From Luteibacter pinisoli (GTDB lineage Bacteria; Pseudomonadota; Gammaproteobacteria; Xanthomonadales; Rhodanobacteraceae), in the NCBI RefSeq assembly GCF_006385595.1, contig NZ_CP041046.1:4168501-4232500 (forward strand): a stretch of 64,000 nucleotides of DNA. Direction: 5' to 3'. Under the pieces are notes generated by a model. That model was not told where the DNA came from, searched no databases, and saw only the letters and a program-made list of their open reading frames with translations. The translations under genes and the position numbers were made by a program. The first letter of the stretch is position 1. Every line of letters begins with the position of its first letter. Below, one piece after another: positions 36,382-45,750 of the stretch.

Positions 36382-39300
36382 TCAGGCCCGCGCGGCGCGC
36401 AGGGCCTTACGCTCCTTGCGCCGCGCCTTGCGCGCCTTCCAGCGGTCCGACAGGCAGGCAAAGATGACGTACAGGGCCGGCGTGGAGAGCAGCGTCAGGC
36501 TCTGCGAGATGATCAGGCCGCCGATCATCGCGATACCCAGCGGGCGGCGCAGCTCCGAGCCTTCACCCAGGCCGATGGCCAGCGGCAGGGCCGCGAGGAT
36601 CGCCACCATGGTGGTCATCATGATCGGGCGGAAGCGGATCAGGCAGGCCTCGCGGATGGCCTCCGTCGGCGTCGACGCATGGTCGCGCTGCGCCACCAGG
36701 GCGAAGTCGATCATCATGATCGCGTTCTTCTTGACGATACCGATGAGCAGCACCAGCGCGATCATCGCCACCACCGACAGCTCGGTGTCGGTAATGACCA
36801 GCGCCGCCAGCGCACCCACGCCCGCGGCCGGCAGCGTCGAAAGAATCGTCACCGGATGGATCAGGCTCTCGTACAGCATGCCCATCAGCAGGTACACCAC
36901 GATGATCGCGGCAAGGATCAGCAGCGGCATGTCGCTCTGCGACTGCTGGAAGCGGCGGAAGTCGCTGCCCGCGTCGAGGCGGATGTCACCCGGCATGCGC
37001 ATGCCGCTGATCGTCCGCTGGATCGCTTCCATCGCCTCGCCCATGCTCGCGCCCGGCGCGAGGTTGAAGCTGACGCCCATGCTCGTGTACTGGTCTTCGT
37101 GCACGATCTGCGAGGGTGCGAGGCCCGGCTCCTGCTTCGTGACGGCCGAGATCGGTACCATGGCGCCGCTGTTGGCGCGCACGTAGAGCTGGTTCAGCGC
37201 CTCGGGCGTCGCCGCGAGGTTCGGCAGCGCATTGACGATGACGCGGTACTGATTGATGTCCGAATAGATGGTGGACACCGCGCGCTGGCCGAAGGCGTTA
37301 TACAGCGCGCCATCGATATTGCCGATGGACACACCCAGCCGCGCGGCGGTATCGCGGTCGATCACCATGTTCTGGCGCAGGCCCTGGGCGTCGATATCGC
37401 TGCCCACGTCCTTCAGGATCGGGTTCTTCTTCAGCGCCTCGACCAGCTTGGGCAGCCACTCCTCCAGCTCACCCAGGTCGTTGCCCTTCAGCGACACCGA
37501 GTACTGGCCGCCCTGCGAGCTGCCGCCACCGCCGCCGGTGGGCAGGTCCTGGATGGGGCGCAGGCGCAGGTTGAGGTCCGGATACTTGTTGGCCGCGGCG
37601 GAAAGGCGATCGACCACGTCGAACGTGGTGTCCTTGCGACCTTCGGCCGTGGTCTTCAGCTCGATGTTGAAGCTGCCGGTGGAACCGGTACGACTGGTGC
37701 CGAGGCGCGAGCCGACGGACTTCACGTCCGGGTCGGCCAGCAGCATTTCAGTGAGGCGCGCCTGGCGCACCTTCATTTCGCCGAACGATACCGTGGAGCT
37801 CGAGGTGGCGCGGGCAGCCAGCAGGCCGGTGTCCTGCGGTGGGAAGAAGCCGCCCTTCACCATGCCGAACAACACGATGGTGATGCCGATGAGCACCAGC
37901 GGCGTGAGCGCCATGAGCAACGGGTGGCGCAGCGTCCAGTCCAGGCACACGCGGTAGAGCGCCAGCAGGCGATCCTGCGCACGTTCCAGGGCGCGGCCAA
38001 GGCGCGACTCCGGTTCATCCGAGGCATGTGCCGTGAGGAAGTGCGCGCACAACGACGGCGTGAGGGTCAGCGAGACCAGCATGGACACCACGATGGCCGC
38101 GATCAGCGTCACCGTGAATTCCTTGAAGAACATGCCGATGACGCCCGGCGCCAGCAGTAGCGGGATGAACACCGCGATCAGTGAGCCGGTGATCGAGACG
38201 ATGGTGAAGCCGATCTCGCGCGCACCGAGCAGCGCGGCCTCGAACCGGGGTATCCCCTCGTCCATGTGCCGGATGACGTTCTCGATAACAACGATCGCGT
38301 CATCCACGACGAAGCCGATGGCGATCACCAGCGCCAGCAGCGTCAGGTTGTTGAGCGTATAGCCGAACGCGTACATCACCACGAAGCCGCCCGCGAGCGA
38401 CAACGGCACCGCCAGGCCGGCGATCACCGTGGGTGCGAGGCGGCGCAGGAACAGCGCCATGGTCATGATCACCATGCACAGGCTGATCATCAGCGTGGCC
38501 TGCACCTCGTGCAGCGACGCACGAATGGTCGGCGTGCCATCGAAGAACGAATGCAGCTGCACGCCCTTCGGCAACCAGGCCTGCATCGTCGGCATCATGT
38601 CCTTGATGCGATCCACGGTTTCAATGACGTTGGCGTCCGGCTTGCGGTACACGTACATCAGGATGCCGGGCTTGCCGTTGAACCACGCGGCCTGGAACGC
38701 ATCCTGCTGGCCGTCGTACACCTTGGCCACGTCGGAGAGATGGATCGGCGTGGAGTTGTTCACACCGATGACCAGGCGCGCGAACTCGTCGGCCTTGTGC
38801 AGCGAATCGTTGGCGACCACGGCCATGGTGGTCTTGCCGTTGGACAGGAAGCCCTGCGGCGAGGTGACGTTGGCGGCAGTGAGCGCGTTGCGCAGCTGGT
38901 CCGGCGACAGGCCCATCGCATTGAGCGCGCGCAGGTTCACGTCCACGCGGATGGCGGGCGTGGCCGAGCCGGCGATATCCACCGAAGCGATGCCTTCCTG
39001 CTGGCGAAGGCGCTGCGCAAGGATCGAATCGGCGACGTTGTAGAGGTCGGTGGGCGCGACGGTATCGGAGGTGAGTGCGAGCACCACCACCGGATCGTCG
39101 TTGGGGTTGGCTTTCTGGTACGACGGCGCGTTGAGCAGGCCGGCGGGAAGATCCGGCTGCGCGGCGTTGATGGCGGACTGCACGTCGCGCGCGGCGGCGT
39201 CGATGTTGGTGCCGTTCTGGAAGAACAGCAGCACGAACGCACTGCCTTCCGAACTGTTCGAGCGCATGCTCTCCACGCCAGGCACCTGGCCGAGATGGCG

Positions 39301-39504
39301 CTCCAGCGGCGCCGCGACCGTGGAAGCCATCGTGCTCGCATCCGCGCCGCTTTGCTGCGCCTGGACGAAGATGGCCGGGAACTGGATGTTCGGCAGCGCG
39401 GCCACGCCCAGCAATGAATAACAGATCAGGCCGATCACGAAGACACCGATCGCAAGCAGCGAGGTGCCGATGGGACGGCGGATGAACGGGCCGGAAATAT
39501 TCAT
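36382..39504 (-). CDS. mdtC: RND multidrug efflux permease (MdtC/MuxC-like)
   Basis: A 1040-residue HAE1-type RND pump. It starts MNISGPFIRRPIGTSLLAIGVF, the usual MdtC-type opening. It has two large periplasmic loops, the proton-relay helix IAIGFVVDDAIVVIENV (Asp-Asp) and a C-terminal NAIMMIDFAL segment. It is the third gene of the mdtABC-like operon, 136 bases after mdtB. In E. coli, MdtB and MdtC form a heterotrimer. The C-terminal tail is unusually basic (RWKARKARRKERKALRAARA). No outer-membrane channel gene is adjacent. Confidence 0.92.
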   Translation of the reverse strand: MNISGPFIRRPIGTSLLAIGVFVIGLICYSLLGVAALPNIQFPAIFVQAQQSGADASTMASTVAAPLERHLGQVPGVESMRSNSSEGSAFVLLFFQNGTNIDAAARDVQSAINAAQPDLPAGLLNAPSYQKANPNDDPVVVLALTSDTVAPTDLYNVADSILAQRLRQQEGIASVDIAGSATPAIRVDVNLRALNAMGLSPDQLRNALTAANVTSPQGFLSNGKTTMAVVANDSLHKADEFARLVIGVNNSTPIHLSDVAKVYDGQQDAFQAAWFNGKPGILMYVYRKPDANVIETVDRIKDMMPTMQAWLPKGVQLHSFFDGTPTIRASLHEVQATLMISLCMVIMTMALFLRRLAPTVIAGLAVPLSLAGGFVVMYAFGYTLNNLTLLALVIAIGFVVDDAIVVIENVIRHMDEGIPRFEAALLGAREIGFTIVSITGSLIAVFIPLLLAPGVIGMFFKEFTVTLIAAIVVSMLVSLTLTPSLCAHFLTAHASDEPESRLGRALERAQDRLLALYRVCLDWTLRHPLLMALTPLVLIGITIVLFGMVKGGFFPPQDTGLLAARATSSSTVSFGEMKVRQARLTEMLLADPDVKSVGSRLGTSRTGSTGSFNIELKTTAEGRKDTTFDVVDRLSAAANKYPDLNLRLRPIQDLPTGGGGGSSQGGQYSVSLKGNDLGELEEWLPKLVEALKKNPILKDVGSDIDAQGLRQNMVIDRDTAARLGVSIGNIDGALYNAFGQRAVSTIYSDINQYRVIVNALPNLAATPEALNQLYVRANSGAMVPISAVTKQEPGLAPSQIVHEDQYTSMGVSFNLAPGASMGEAMEAIQRTISGMRMPGDIRLDAGSDFRRFQQSQSDMPLLILAAIIVVYLLMGMLYESLIHPVTILSTLPAAGVGALAALVITDTELSVVAMIALVLLIGIVKKNAIMMIDFALVAQRDHASTPTEAIREACLIRFRPIMMTTMVAILAALPLAIGLGEGSELRRPLGIAMIGGLIISQSLTLLSTPALYVIFACLSDRWKARKARRKERKALRAARA

Positions 39505-39575
39505 TAAACGGGACGCTTCAAGGGGCGGGGAAAAACGCGGGGGAATCCATTACCAACGCGTGACCCGGAAAAAGG

Positions 39576-39605
39576 TTTCGCCGGACGGGAGCCCGTCCGG
39601 CGAAA
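39576..39605 (-). terminator. Hairpin with T-run between mdtB and mdtC
   Basis: A 30-base perfect palindrome (arms TTTCGCCGGACGGGA / TCCCGTCCGGCGAAA when read on the minus strand with its centre) lies between mdtB and mdtC. On the minus strand it is followed after two bases by TTTTT. It has the shape of an intrinsic terminator within the operon and could reduce mdtC relative to mdtB, or give an mRNA-stability boundary. Confidence 0.6.
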
Positions 39606-39640
39606 GAAGAGTGAGCCATGGAGCCCTGGCCCGGCCTGCA

Positions 39641-42600
39641 TCAGTCCGCAGGCCGTGGCTGGGCATGGTGTGCCAGCGCGCGTTGTCGCTTGCGCTCGGC
39701 GAGCCAGTCGGAGAACCGCTCCATGTAAAGGTAGATCACGGGCGTGGTGTAGAGGGTGACCAGCTGCGAGAGCAGCAGGCCGCCGACGATGGACACACCC
39801 AGCGGCTTGCGCAGCTCCGAACCGATGCCGTTGCCCAGGGCCAGCGGCAGCGCACCGAGCAGCGCGGCCGCGGTGGTCATCATGATCGGACGGAAGCGCA
39901 GCAGGCACGCGCGGCGGATGGCATCGGTGGCGTTCATGCCGGTGCGCTTCGCCTCGATGGCGAAGTCGATCATCATGATCGCGTTCTTCTTCACGATACC
40001 GATCAGCAACACGATGCCCACGATGCCGTCCACCGACAGCGTCATGCCGCACATCAGCAGTGCAAGCAGCGCGCCCACACCCGCGGGCGGCAGGGTCGAG
40101 ATGATCGTCAGCGGATGGATATAGCTCTCATAGAGCACGCCCAGCACGATGTAGATGACGATGATCGAGGCCAGCAGCAGGAGCACTTCGTCGCCCACCG
40201 AGGAGGAGAACTCCGCGGCCTTGCCGATGAACTGGCCACGCACCTGCGGCGGGAAGTTCAGGTCCTTCTCCACCTCGTGGATGGCCGACACCGCTTCGGA
40301 CAGCGAATAGCCCGGCGCCAGGTTGAACGAGATGGTGACCGCCGGCAGCTGCTGCAGGTGGGTGACCACCAGCGGCGCGGTGGTGACCTGCGCACTGGCC
40401 AGCGAGGCGATGGGAATCGTGCCGCCCGCACCCACCTGGAAGCCGACGTTACCGGTGTTGCCGATACCGGCCGGCGTGGCCGAGTTGCTCGACGCGACCT
40501 GGCCGAAGCTGGTGGCGTTCGAGCCGGTGAGCGCGCCATTGCCGTTACCGCGCACCGTGAGCTTGTTCAGCAGGTCGGCGCTGTTGCGGAACTCCGGCGA
40601 CACCTCCAGCACCACGCGGTACTGGTTGAGCTGGGTGAAGATCGTCGAGATCTGGCGCTGGCCGAACGCGTCATACAGCGTGTCATCGATCGTCTGCACC
40701 GGCACGCCGAGGCGGCTGGCCGTGTCGCGGTCGATGGTGAGCTTCAGCGCCGTGCCCTGGTCGGCCAGGTTGTTGTCGACATCGGCCAGTTCCTTGCGCT
40801 TGCGCAGGGCCGAGGTCATCTGGTTGGCGTAACCCGCCACTTCGATCGAGTTCACGTCCGACAGCGAGTACTGGTATTCCGTGGCCGAGACCTGGCTGTC
40901 CAGCGTCACGTCCTGCACCGGCTTAAGGTACAGGGCCACGCCGGCGATCTGCGAAGCGGCCTTCTGCAGGCGCGGCAGCACGTCGTCGAGGCTGTCACGG
41001 TCGCCACGATCCTTCAGCACCAGCGAGAGCTGGCCCTGGTTGAGCGTCGGGTTGATCGAGCCGGCACCGATGAAGGCGGCCACGCCGGACACGGCGGGAT
41101 CCTTCGCCAGGGCGTTGGCCACGGCCTGCGTGCGCTGCTCCATCTGCGGGAACGCGACGTTCTGGTCGGCCTGGACCACGGCCGTGATCAGGCCGGTGTC
41201 CTGCTCGGGCAGCAGGCCCTTCGGGATGATGATGTACAGCACCACCGTGAGCGCCACCGACAGCGCGGCGATCAGCATGGTGAGCGGACGGTGCGCCAGC
41301 ACCCAGTCCAGGCTGCCGGCGTAGCCTTCGACGATGCGCGACCACGCCGTGTGCTTGCCGGAGGCCGTGGCATGCTCGTGCGCGTCGTCCGCGTCCGGCA
41401 GCTGGTCGGCCTTGAGCAGGTAGGCGCACATCATCGGCGTCAGGGTCAGCGACACCAGCATCGAGATGGCCACCGCGATGGTGAGCACCCAGGCGAATTC
41501 GTGGAACAGGCGGCCGGTGACACCCGGCATCAGCAGCAGCGGCAGGAACACGGCGATCAGCGACACCGTCAACGACAGCACGGTGAAGCCGATTTCCCTG
41601 GCGCCGACTTCGGCGGCCGTCTTGGCGTCCTGGCCCTGCTCGATGTAGCGCACGATGTTCTCGATCATCACGATCGCATCGTCCACCACGAAGCCGGTGG
41701 CCACGGCGAGCGCCATGAGCGAGAGGTTATCCAGCGACATGCCCGCGAAGGCCATGACGCCAAACGTGCCCATCAGCGACAGCGGCACCGCGACCGACGG
41801 GATCACCGTGGCCCACAGGCGGCGCAGGAACACGAAGATCACCGCCACCACCAGGCAGATGGTGAGGATCAGGGTGAACTGCACGTCCTCGACCGACGCG
41901 CGGATGGTGATGGTACGGTCGGAGAACACCTTCAGGTGCACGTCCGCCGGCAGCACCTTCTGCAGGTCCGGGATCGTCTGGCGGATGGACTGCACTGTCT
42001 GCACGATGTTCGCGCCCGGCTGGCGGCGGATATCGAGCAGCACGGCCGGCTTGCCATTGGCCCACGCGGCCAGCTGGTCGTTCTCCACGCCGTCGACCAC
42101 GTTCGCCACGTCCTTCAGGCGGACCGGCGAGTCGTTGGTGTAGCTGATGATCGTGTCTTTATAGTCAGCGGCGGTGGCGAGCTGGTCGTTGGTGCCGATG
42201 CTGTAGGACTGGGTCTTGCCGTTGAGCGTGCCCTTGGGCGCGTTGACGTTGGCCTGCGTCAGCGAGCTGCGCACGTCTTCCATCGTCAGGCCGAGGTTGG
42301 CCAGCTGCGCGGGGTTGATCTGGATACGCACGGCCGGGCGCACGTTGCCGGCGATGGAGACGAGGCCCACGCCCTGCACCTGCGCCAGCTTCTGCGCGAT
42401 GATCGAATCGGCGTAGTTGTTCACGTCGCGCAGCTGCACCGTATCGGAGGTGAGCATCAGCGTCATGATCGGCGCATCGGCCGGGTTCACGCGGTTGTAC
42501 ACCGGCGGGTACGGCAGGTTGTTAGGCAACGTGCCGCGCGCCTGGTTGATCGCCGCCTGCACGTCCTGCGCGGCGATATCGATGTCGCGGTCCATGTTGA

Positions 42601-42883
42601 ACTGCAGCACGATCGTCGACAGGCCCGCCGACGAGTCCGAGCTCATCATGTTCAGGCCGGAGATCTGGCCGAAGTTGCGCTCCAGCGGCGTGGTGACGAG
42701 CGCGGCCATGGTGCTGGCCGAGGCACCCGGATACTGCGTGGTGACGACGAGGCTGGGCGCGTCGATTTCGGGCAACGCCGAAACCGGGAGCTGCCGGTAG
42801 CCGAGGATGCCGAGCAGCAGCACCGCCACCATGAGCAGCGAGGTGGCGATGGGACGGCGGATGAAGAGTGTCGAGAAACCCAC
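39641..42883 (-). CDS. mdtB: RND multidrug efflux permease (MdtB/MuxB-like)
   Basis: A 1080-residue RND pump starting MGFSTLFIRRPIATSLLMVA, typical of MdtB. The proton-relay helix reads LAVATGFVVDDAIVMIENIVRY, and ILLIGIVKKNAIMMIDFAIEA occurs near the C-terminus. The protein is about 40 residues longer than usual. The extra length is in the second periplasmic loop, where a Gly/Ser/Asn-rich insertion (GNGNGALTGSNATSFGQVAS and following) precedes the conserved IPIASLASAQ strand. It lies 75 bases after mdtA. Confidence 0.93.
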   Translation of the reverse strand: MGFSTLFIRRPIATSLLMVAVLLLGILGYRQLPVSALPEIDAPSLVVTTQYPGASASTMAALVTTPLERNFGQISGLNMMSSDSSAGLSTIVLQFNMDRDIDIAAQDVQAAINQARGTLPNNLPYPPVYNRVNPADAPIMTLMLTSDTVQLRDVNNYADSIIAQKLAQVQGVGLVSIAGNVRPAVRIQINPAQLANLGLTMEDVRSSLTQANVNAPKGTLNGKTQSYSIGTNDQLATAADYKDTIISYTNDSPVRLKDVANVVDGVENDQLAAWANGKPAVLLDIRRQPGANIVQTVQSIRQTIPDLQKVLPADVHLKVFSDRTITIRASVEDVQFTLILTICLVVAVIFVFLRRLWATVIPSVAVPLSLMGTFGVMAFAGMSLDNLSLMALAVATGFVVDDAIVMIENIVRYIEQGQDAKTAAEVGAREIGFTVLSLTVSLIAVFLPLLLMPGVTGRLFHEFAWVLTIAVAISMLVSLTLTPMMCAYLLKADQLPDADDAHEHATASGKHTAWSRIVEGYAGSLDWVLAHRPLTMLIAALSVALTVVLYIIIPKGLLPEQDTGLITAVVQADQNVAFPQMEQRTQAVANALAKDPAVSGVAAFIGAGSINPTLNQGQLSLVLKDRGDRDSLDDVLPRLQKAASQIAGVALYLKPVQDVTLDSQVSATEYQYSLSDVNSIEVAGYANQMTSALRKRKELADVDNNLADQGTALKLTIDRDTASRLGVPVQTIDDTLYDAFGQRQISTIFTQLNQYRVVLEVSPEFRNSADLLNKLTVRGNGNGALTGSNATSFGQVASSNSATPAGIGNTGNVGFQVGAGGTIPIASLASAQVTTAPLVVTHLQQLPAVTISFNLAPGYSLSEAVSAIHEVEKDLNFPPQVRGQFIGKAAEFSSSVGDEVLLLLASIIVIYIVLGVLYESYIHPLTIISTLPPAGVGALLALLMCGMTLSVDGIVGIVLLIGIVKKNAIMMIDFAIEAKRTGMNATDAIRRACLLRFRPIMMTTAAALLGALPLALGNGIGSELRKPLGVSIVGGLLLSQLVTLYTTPVIYLYMERFSDWLAERKRQRALAHHAQPRPAD

Positions 42884-42958
42884 GTTGCAATCCTGGTGTC
42901 TGGGCCGTGTGGCCCGTTGGCGACGCGTCCCTCATGGACGCGCCGCTCCCGTCGAGGG

Positions 42959-44206
42959 TTAGCCGCCGCGGCGACCGCCCTGGCGGCCCGAGTTCTTGTT
43001 CTTCGCCTTCTGCAGCTCTTCAGCCGTCGGCGCGGCCGGCACCTGGCCCGGGGCCAGCGGCTGCACCTTCGAGCCCGGCTTCAGGCGGAACTGGCCTTCC
43101 GTCACCACCTTGTCGCCCAGCTTCAGGCCCTTGCCGATCATGACGTGGCTGTCGCCGACTTCGCTGGCGGTTTCCACGGCCTGCATCTTGACGGTGTTGT
43201 CGCCCTGCACGAGGTAGACGTAGTCGCCATCCGGGCCGCGCTGCACGGCCTGGGCCGGGATCACCAGGCCGTTAGGCACGGTGCGGACCTTCAGGCGCGC
43301 ATTGACGAACTGGCCCGGCCACAGCTCGGTCTTCTGGTTATCGAACAGGGCACGCAGGCGGAAGGTGCCCGTCGTGGTGTCGATGGTGTTGTTGATGACT
43401 TCGAGCTTGCCGGTGCTGACCACGTGCGCGTCGATGCGGTCGAGCGCATCCACCATGAGCTGGCCGCCGTCGCTGCCCATGCCGCTGCGAACCATGTCCA
43501 GGTTCTTTTCCGGCAGGGTGAACGTCACATAGATCGGATGGACTTCGGTCAGCGTCACGATCGAGGTGGTCGTGGTGATGATGTTGCCGACGTCCACGCC
43601 GCGGATGCCGGCCAGGCCGGTGATCGGGGCGATGACCTTGGTGAAGCCCAGCTGCACCTGCGCGGCGCGGATGGAGGCCTGGTCGGCCACCACGGTGGCA
43701 GCGGCCTGGTCCAGGGTGTTCTTCAGGTTGTCCAGGTCCTGCTTGGACACGTACTGCTGGCCGCCCTTGCTCACGAGGTTCTGCGAACGCTCGAGGTTGT
43801 TCTTGGCGGTGGCGGCCAGGGCCTGGTCCTGCTTGAGCTTGGCCGTGGCCTGGTCGTACTGCGACTGGATGGTGCGCGGGTCGATCTCCGCGAGCACGTC
43901 ACCCTGCTTCACTTCCTGGCCCTCGGTGAAGTTCAGCTTCATGAGCTGGCCGCCCACCTGCGGGCTGACCGTCACCTGGTTGCGCGCCTGCACCGTGCCG
44001 GTGGCGCTCAGGTAGACAGGCACGTCCTGCGCGGCGACGGGCACGACGGTGACCGGTACCGGTGGCTGGTCCTTGCCCTCGCCTTCGCCGTTGGCCGATG
44101 CCGCCTGGGCATCTGCACCACCCTTGTGCATGCGGGGGACGATGACGACGGCCGCTATCACGACGACAGCGATGACGGCCAGCGCGATTTTCCAAAAACG
44201 CGACAT
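42959..44206 (-). CDS. mdtA: RND efflux periplasmic adaptor (MdtA-like)
   Basis: A 415-residue membrane-fusion protein with one N-terminal membrane helix (FWKIALAVIAVVVIAAVVIV). It then has a lipoyl half-motif (VSPQVGGQLMKLNFTEGQEVKQGDVLAEID), a coiled-coil hairpin (about 125-195) and beta-barrel and membrane-proximal domains. The C-terminus is extended by a low-complexity basic tail (KNKNSGRQGGRRGG). The ATG has GGGAG six bases upstream. It is the first gene of the mdtABC-like operon, with a promoter and palindrome upstream. No dedicated regulator gene is adjacent. Confidence 0.93.
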   Translation of the reverse strand: MSRFWKIALAVIAVVVIAAVVIVPRMHKGGADAQAASANGEGEGKDQPPVPVTVVPVAAQDVPVYLSATGTVQARNQVTVSPQVGGQLMKLNFTEGQEVKQGDVLAEIDPRTIQSQYDQATAKLKQDQALAATAKNNLERSQNLVSKGGQQYVSKQDLDNLKNTLDQAAATVVADQASIRAAQVQLGFTKVIAPITGLAGIRGVDVGNIITTTTSIVTLTEVHPIYVTFTLPEKNLDMVRSGMGSDGGQLMVDALDRIDAHVVSTGKLEVINNTIDTTTGTFRLRALFDNQKTELWPGQFVNARLKVRTVPNGLVIPAQAVQRGPDGDYVYLVQGDNTVKMQAVETASEVGDSHVMIGKGLKLGDKVVTEGQFRLKPGSKVQPLAPGQVPAAPTAEELQKAKNKNSGRQGGRRGG

Positions 44207-44289
44207 GTAAAACTCCCAATGAGAATCCGGTCGGCGGCCCGGGGCTGCCTGCGGGGGCGCGCCGGGCGCCGCGGGCTTTATACCCTGAA

Positions 44290-44333
44290 AACGTTAACGT
44301 TCGGCGGCGACAAATATAGGTGTAGGGGAACGG
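44290..44333 (-). promoter_or_regulatory. Promoter and palindromic operator of mdtABC
   Basis: On the minus strand a -10-like TATATT (44318-44313) lies 16 bases after TTCAAC. The perfect 12-base palindrome AACGTTAACGTT (44301-44290) follows at about the transcription start. A palindrome at +1 is a common repressor position, so this is a candidate operator for an unlinked regulator. Confidence 0.45.
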
Positions 44334-44403
44334 GGTTGAACAATGCCGGTTGACAGGGGTACCCCATGACTGACGGCATGCTACGGACGCTTCGACGGGG
44401 ACC

Positions 44404-44432
44404 GCTGACGAATGCGAAGGTTCCGTTATACT
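44404..44432 (+). promoter_or_regulatory. Promoter for the cytochrome c5 gene
   Basis: GCTGAC and TATACT are separated by 17 bases, a recognisable sigma70 promoter 85 bases before the cytochrome start. A GGCGGT-TCG-ACCGCC hairpin (44435-44449) lies at the predicted transcript start. Confidence 0.5.
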
Positions 44433-44517
44433 CGGGCGGTTCGACCGCCGTCAGGCGCCAGGCAAGCCGGATCCCGGGGAGGGGGACGGCACACCCAATC
44501 TCGATGGGAGTCAATGC

Positions 44518-45051
44518 GTGAGTGGTTCTCCGAGCAAGTCCGACCAGAACTTCATCCGACAATTTTCGTGGCTTACAGCCGGCTTAAGTCTTCTCGCCCT
44601 TGTCCTGATGGTGCTCGCTTACGCCATCTACTCCAACATTCCGAAGGAGCAGGACCCGGCCGTGGCTAAGCGGACCGAGCAGCGAATTGCGCCCGTGGGC
44701 GCCGTCTACGCCGGTGATACCGGCCGTGCGGCCATGCTGGCGGCCCAGGAGGCGGCGGCGAAACTGGCGGCGTCCCAGGTGGCGTACGGCGGCAGCACGG
44801 ACGGCAAGACGATTTACGACAACCTGTGCCACAGCTGCCATACGGCAGGCGTGGCAGGGGCGCCGAAGCTGGGCGACAAGGGCGCCTGGGGCGCTCGCAT
44901 CGCCGAGGGCACGGCCACCCTGATCAAGCATGCGATCGAGGGCTACACCGGCCCGGACGGCAACCACATGCCCGCGAAGGGCGGCAATCCGTCGCTCAAC
45001 GACGAGCAGGTGACCAACACCGTGAAGTGGATGGTCGACCAGGCCAAATAA
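44518..45051 (+). CDS. Membrane-anchored cytochrome c5-type protein
   Basis: A 177-residue protein with an uncleaved N-terminal helix (FSWLTAGLSLLALVLMVLAYAIY, about 14-36). A flexible Ala-rich linker leads to a single class I cytochrome c domain with one haem motif CHSCH and an axial Met in NHMPAKGGNPSLND. It should carry electrons in the periplasm near the terminal oxidases. The start is GTG at 44518 with GGGAG seven bases before it. A terminator follows 25 bases after the stop. Confidence 0.92.
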   Translation: MSGSPSKSDQNFIRQFSWLTAGLSLLALVLMVLAYAIYSNIPKEQDPAVAKRTEQRIAPVGAVYAGDTGRAAMLAAQEAAAKLAASQVAYGGSTDGKTIYDNLCHSCHTAGVAGAPKLGDKGAWGARIAEGTATLIKHAIEGYTGPDGNHMPAKGGNPSLNDEQVTNTVKWMVDQAK

Positions 45052-45075
45052 GCCCCGGCCATCGACCTGCCTGAG

Positions 45076-45105
45076 AAAGCCGCGCCCCCTGGGTGCGGCT
45101 TTTTT
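45076..45105 (+). terminator. Intrinsic terminator after cytochrome c5 gene
   Basis: AAAGCCGC pairs with GCGGCTTT, with CCC/GGG pairing inside the loop, and the stem runs into six T. It sits between convergent genes. Confidence 0.85.
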
Positions 45106-45117
45106 CATGGGCCAGGC

Positions 45118-45702
45118 TCAGCGCGAGGCCACCCACTCCGACGCAAACGCCTGAAGCTGCGGGAAAAACCCAGCGAAGGTCGCCCGAAGCATCGCGTCGT
45201 GGCCAACCAGCAGCGGCACCGACTCGGCCACCGGGTTCGCCCGCGACAGCCGCCGGGACAACCCGGCCAGGGCCGCCGCCACGCGATCGCGCTGGGCATA
45301 GCCCGCCGGCAGGTCATTCGCATCCATATAAGAGAGGAACCGCTTCAGCCCCTCCGGCAGGATGGGGTCGGCGGCATGCAGCTCCGCCCGCAGGTTGTCG
45401 GAGAAGGCCTGCAGGGGTGTCGGGCAGTAGCGTGCAAAGTCGCGGGCCAGGCAGTGGTCGAACCAGACATCCAGGAAAATCCCGGCGTAGCGCCGGAACG
45501 GCGGCTCGAAGGCCTCCCGCGCCGCCCGGACGGCCGGGTGGCTGTCGGTGTACCCGTCGATGGCCCGATGCAGGTAGATCCCGTCGACCACCCGCGGGGG
45601 CAGCGAGTCATCGGGCGTGCCACGGACGAAATCGCCCATGACGCCACCCAGGCGCAGCCCGGCATCACCGCCAGCCAGCAGGGCGTGGGCCAGTACGTTC
45701 AC
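45118..45702 (-). CDS. acpH: ACP phosphodiesterase (AcpH-like)
   Basis: A 194-residue protein of the AcpH/DUF479 family, which removes the phosphopantetheine arm from acyl carrier protein. Matching blocks are MNVLAHALLA, GVMGDFVRGTPDD, GIYLHRAIDGYTDSHPAVR and IFLDVWFDHCLARDF, with the conserved metal-binding His/Asp residues of the HD-like fold. It stands alone on the minus strand, diverging from the alpha/beta hydrolase. Confidence 0.87.
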   Translation of the reverse strand: MNVLAHALLAGGDAGLRLGGVMGDFVRGTPDDSLPPRVVDGIYLHRAIDGYTDSHPAVRAAREAFEPPFRRYAGIFLDVWFDHCLARDFARYCPTPLQAFSDNLRAELHAADPILPEGLKRFLSYMDANDLPAGYAQRDRVAAALAGLSRRLSRANPVAESVPLLVGHDAMLRATFAGFFPQLQAFASEWVASR

Positions 45703-45750
45703 TGCCTGGCTCCGGCGCGACTCACGCGGGCAGCGGGTATCATGGTGGGC

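Noticed and set aside
39464..44353. A very long plus-strand open frame of over 1600 codons opposite mdtABC
   Set aside because: It is the antisense shadow of GC-rich efflux genes. Its product is His/Arg/Gln/Gly-rich low-complexity text with no domain, while the minus strand encodes well-known RND proteins.
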